Part shown: piece after piece, positions 62,294 through 64,000 of the stretch
Layout of the letters: the number at the start of each line of letters is the position of its first letter
Position numbering within the stretch: the first letter of the stretch is position 1
Assembly: GCF_900091625.1 (NCBI RefSeq)
Contig: NZ_FMIC01000002.1
Coordinates: 4,278,001-4,342,000, forward strand
Length of the DNA: 64,000 nt
Direction of reading: 5' to 3'
Source of the DNA: Micromonospora peucetia
Lineage (GTDB): Bacteria; Actinomycetota; Actinomycetes; Mycobacteriales; Micromonosporaceae
The notes under the pieces: model-generated
What the model saw: the letters and a program-made list of their open reading frames with translations, nothing else
Databases searched by the model: none
What the model was told of the DNA's origin: nothing
Position numbers and translations under genes: made by a program

Positions 62294-63175
62294 TCAGGCG
62301 TCGGCGCCGAGCGGGTCGGCCGCCGGGCGCGGCGCGGGTACGTGTGGGGCGGTCCTGCGCAGGTGGTCCAGCACGACCGGGTCGATCCGGCCGGGCACCA
62401 GGCGCTCCTCCAGGTTCTCCAGACCGGCCCAGGAGAAGAGCGCCTCCTCCGGCCGGGCCGGGTCGACCGGGTGGCCGAGCGTGGCCAGCAGCGCGCCGAC
62501 CTCGGCGGCGACCGCGCCCGTCAGGTCGAGCAGGGTGGCCGGGTCGGGCCGGCCGAAGAACAGGGTGTGCACCGCGAGCAGCCGTCCCAGCTCGGTCACC
62601 GGATCGGGGTGGTCGTCGACCCGCAGGTCGACCATGACGTCGCTGCTGTCGTACCCGCCGCCGCGCTCGACCACCAGCAGCCCGGCGCTCTGCCGGCCGC
62701 GCCGGTCGCCGCCGGCCCGGTCCCCGGCGCTTAGCGCGGCGACCAGCCGATCGGGAAACGGCAGCGCGGCCCCGCCCAGCCAGGCGTCTCGCATCGCGTC
62801 GATCACCTGCGGACCGGCCAGGATGTTGCCCTGCGCGGCCCAGCCGTCCCCGGCCTGGCCGCCGGCCCACGGGTGGCAGCTCGGCCCGGTCCAGGTCGCG
62901 CCCGCGCCGCTGGTGGCGACGACGCCGAGCTGGCGATGGTCGCGGTCCGGGTCGGCGGCGACCAGCCCGGCCACCACGTCGGCGGCAGCCACCCCGGTGC
63001 GCAGCAGCGTCAGCCCCTGCGGGCGGTAGGCGAGGTTGACGTGGGCCTGGGTGGCGAGCGCACCGATCTCGGCCTCGGCGGCCGGCACCAGGGCGCCGGC
63101 GGCCAGGAACCTGCTGGCCACGACGACGCCGTGGTGCCGACCGTCATCGGAGCGGGCGACGAGCGAGAAGGTCAC
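62294..63175 (-). CDS. DUF1028 protein
   Basis: A 293-residue DUF1028 protein. VVVASRFLAAGALVPAAEAE, ALATQAHVNLAYRPQGL, GVVATSGAGATWTG, CHPWAGG and QGNILAGPQVIDAM are all family-typical. DUF1028 is thought to be an Ntn-hydrolase-like fold of unknown activity. A short C-terminal extension is Pro/Ala-rich. Nine bases separate its start from the ABC permease upstream on the same strand, so it may be read in the same operon. Confidence 0.8.
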   Translation of the reverse strand: MTFSLVARSDDGRHHGVVVASRFLAAGALVPAAEAEIGALATQAHVNLAYRPQGLTLLRTGVAAADVVAGLVAADPDRDHRQLGVVATSGAGATWTGPSCHPWAGGQAGDGWAAQGNILAGPQVIDAMRDAWLGGAALPFPDRLVAALSAGDRAGGDRRGRQSAGLLVVERGGGYDSSDVMVDLRVDDHPDPVTELGRLLAVHTLFFGRPDPATLLDLTGAVAAEVGALLATLGHPVDPARPEEALFSWAGLENLEERLVPGRIDPVVLDHLRRTAPHVPAPRPAADPLGADA

Positions 63176-63184
63176 GTCTGGAGA

Positions 63185-63949
63185 CTAGCTCCAGCGGAAC
63201 AGGAACGCGGCGACGGTCGCACCGACGACTGCGGTGATCGCCAGACCTGCCAGGTTCGATGCGTCGACCGAGGCCCCCGCCCAGGCGCTGGAGAGCGCCT
63301 CGACAGTGGCGCCGAACGGCAGCCACGAGGCGGCCCGGGCCACCGGTTCCGGTAGGGAAGCGGTGCCGCCGAACAACCCGCCGACGGCCCCGAGGGCGAA
63401 GAAGGCGACCAGGCCGATGGCGACCGCAGAATTCGGGGTGGGTGCTACCGAGGCGACGATCATGCCCAGCCCGTACATCGCGGCCACCGAGAGCCCGACC
63501 ACGGCGAGCGCCATGCCGACGTCGGCCGGCGGACGTGCGCCGAAGCCGACGACAGCGACGGCGTACGCCAGCCCGATCCCCACCACCGCCTGCGCCAGGC
63601 TCACCACCATCTGGGCGACGAGCACCATCGCCGGCGACGCGGGGGTGACCGCGAGCCGGCGCAACACCCCGCTGCGGCGGTAGTAGGCCAGGAAGCTCGG
63701 CATGTTCACGATGCCGATCGTGGCGAGGACGATGGTGAAGACCAGCGGAAGGACGAAGAGGTCCAGCGCCGAGCGCCCACCGGCAACCTCCTGGTCACCG
63801 GCGGCAGCGGCATTCATGACCAGAATCAACAGCGGCAGGCCCAACGGTACGACCAGCCCGGCCGTGTCCCGCACGACCATCTTCGCCTCGCACCGGATCA
63901 GGGTCAGCCACGAGCCTGCCCCGGGCCGTCGTACGGTCACCTCGATCAT
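63185..63949 (-). CDS. ABC-2-type transporter permease
   Basis: A 254-residue ABC-2 membrane protein with six hydrophobic helices, including LVVPLGLPLLILVMNAA and FTIVLATIGIVNMPSFL, and the cytoplasmic YYRRSGVLRRLAVTPAS motif, which couples to the ATPase. It exports an unknown compound, possibly a drug. Its ATG overlaps the stop of the ATPase gene (ATGA). Confidence 0.85.
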   Translation of the reverse strand: MIEVTVRRPGAGSWLTLIRCEAKMVVRDTAGLVVPLGLPLLILVMNAAAAGDQEVAGGRSALDLFVLPLVFTIVLATIGIVNMPSFLAYYRRSGVLRRLAVTPASPAMVLVAQMVVSLAQAVVGIGLAYAVAVVGFGARPPADVGMALAVVGLSVAAMYGLGMIVASVAPTPNSAVAIGLVAFFALGAVGGLFGGTASLPEPVARAASWLPFGATVEALSSAWAGASVDASNLAGLAITAVVGATVAAFLFRWS

Positions 63950-64000
63950 GCGTTCTCCTCCGTGACGAGTTCCTTGCCGGTGAGGCGGACGAACGCCTCC
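63946..64000 (-). CDS. ABC transporter ATPase, C-terminal end only
   Basis: The last 17 residues (EAFVRLTGKELVTEENA) and stop are inside the window; the EAFVxLTG ending is common in DrrA/CcmA-type ATPases. It overlaps the permease start. The rest lies beyond the window. Confidence 0.6.
   Translation of the reverse strand, partial: EAFVRLTGKELVTEENA

Overview
The window is very GC-rich. It has tightly packed genes, frequent GTG starts, 4-base GTGA/ATGA overlaps, and actinobacterial gene families (conservon CvnA/B, LpqY-SugABC, MocR, DUF3159, mycothiol-type DinB/MDMPI proteins). It looks like the chromosome of a filamentous actinomycete, most likely Micromonosporaceae (Micromonospora-like). 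That placement is inferred from style and gene families; no rRNA or tRNA gene was found to confirm it.

Layout. 1-8.2 kb is a mixed, partly decaying region. It holds a TetR tail cut by the window edge, a HAD phosphatase, a hydrolase/SDR operon divergent from a MocR regulator, two GNAT acetyltransferases, a DinB-type protein, a gene broken by an in-frame TGA and a gene remnant without a start codon. 8.2-18.5 kb is an amino-sugar utilisation locus. A secreted GH84 beta-N-acetylglucosaminidase, a lipoprotein-dependent ABC importer (two permeases, no ATPase), a BadF-type sugar kinase, a ceramidase-like protein, a SIS-domain protein and a HutC-type GntR regulator are accompanied by DasR-like (dre-like) operators. 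18.9-23.0 kb is a tightly coupled four-gene operon of unknown product: an F390/PaaK-type adenylating enzyme, a small DUF4188-like protein, a GNAT-fold protein and a nitroreductase. A third dre-like half-conserved site lies in front of it. 23.6-34.0 kb is a polymorphic-toxin locus: a 2888-residue secreted RHS/YD-repeat protein with a C-terminal Stv-like domain, a probable immunity gene and an SseB-like gene. GC content drops noticeably from the toxin tip onwards.

34.7-38.0 kb carries an AfsR/SARP-type regulator with an NB-ARC ATPase domain, a small protein, a RusA-like protein that seems to have lost part of its active site, and a DsbA/FrnE-like protein. 38.2-42.6 kb encodes a trehalose-type ABC importer (LpqY-SugA-SugB-SugC). 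Its ATPase is of the multi-sugar type that could also serve the ATPase-less importer at 11-14 kb. 42.6-48.9 kb holds an AlkZ-like glycosylase, a small membrane protein, WrbA, a fused anthranilate synthase controlled by a tandem-Trp leader peptide and attenuator, and an FGGY sugar kinase. 49.0-52.0 kb has an incomplete conservon (CvnA and CvnB only). 52.1-59.1 kb has an SDR/HTH divergent pair sharing a palindromic operator, then a cellulose/cellobiose module (GH1 beta-glucosidase divergent from a secreted CBM2-GH48 cellulase) with three CebR-like boxes. 59.3-64 kb ends with membrane proteins, a PAP2 phosphatase, a YbhB-like protein, an MDMPI-family protein, a DUF1028 protein and an ABC-2 exporter truncated by the window end.

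Several convergent gene pairs are separated by long perfect hairpins that probably act as bidirectional terminators. Starts were chosen by ribosome-binding sites and family N-termini. All functions are inferred from sequence alone.
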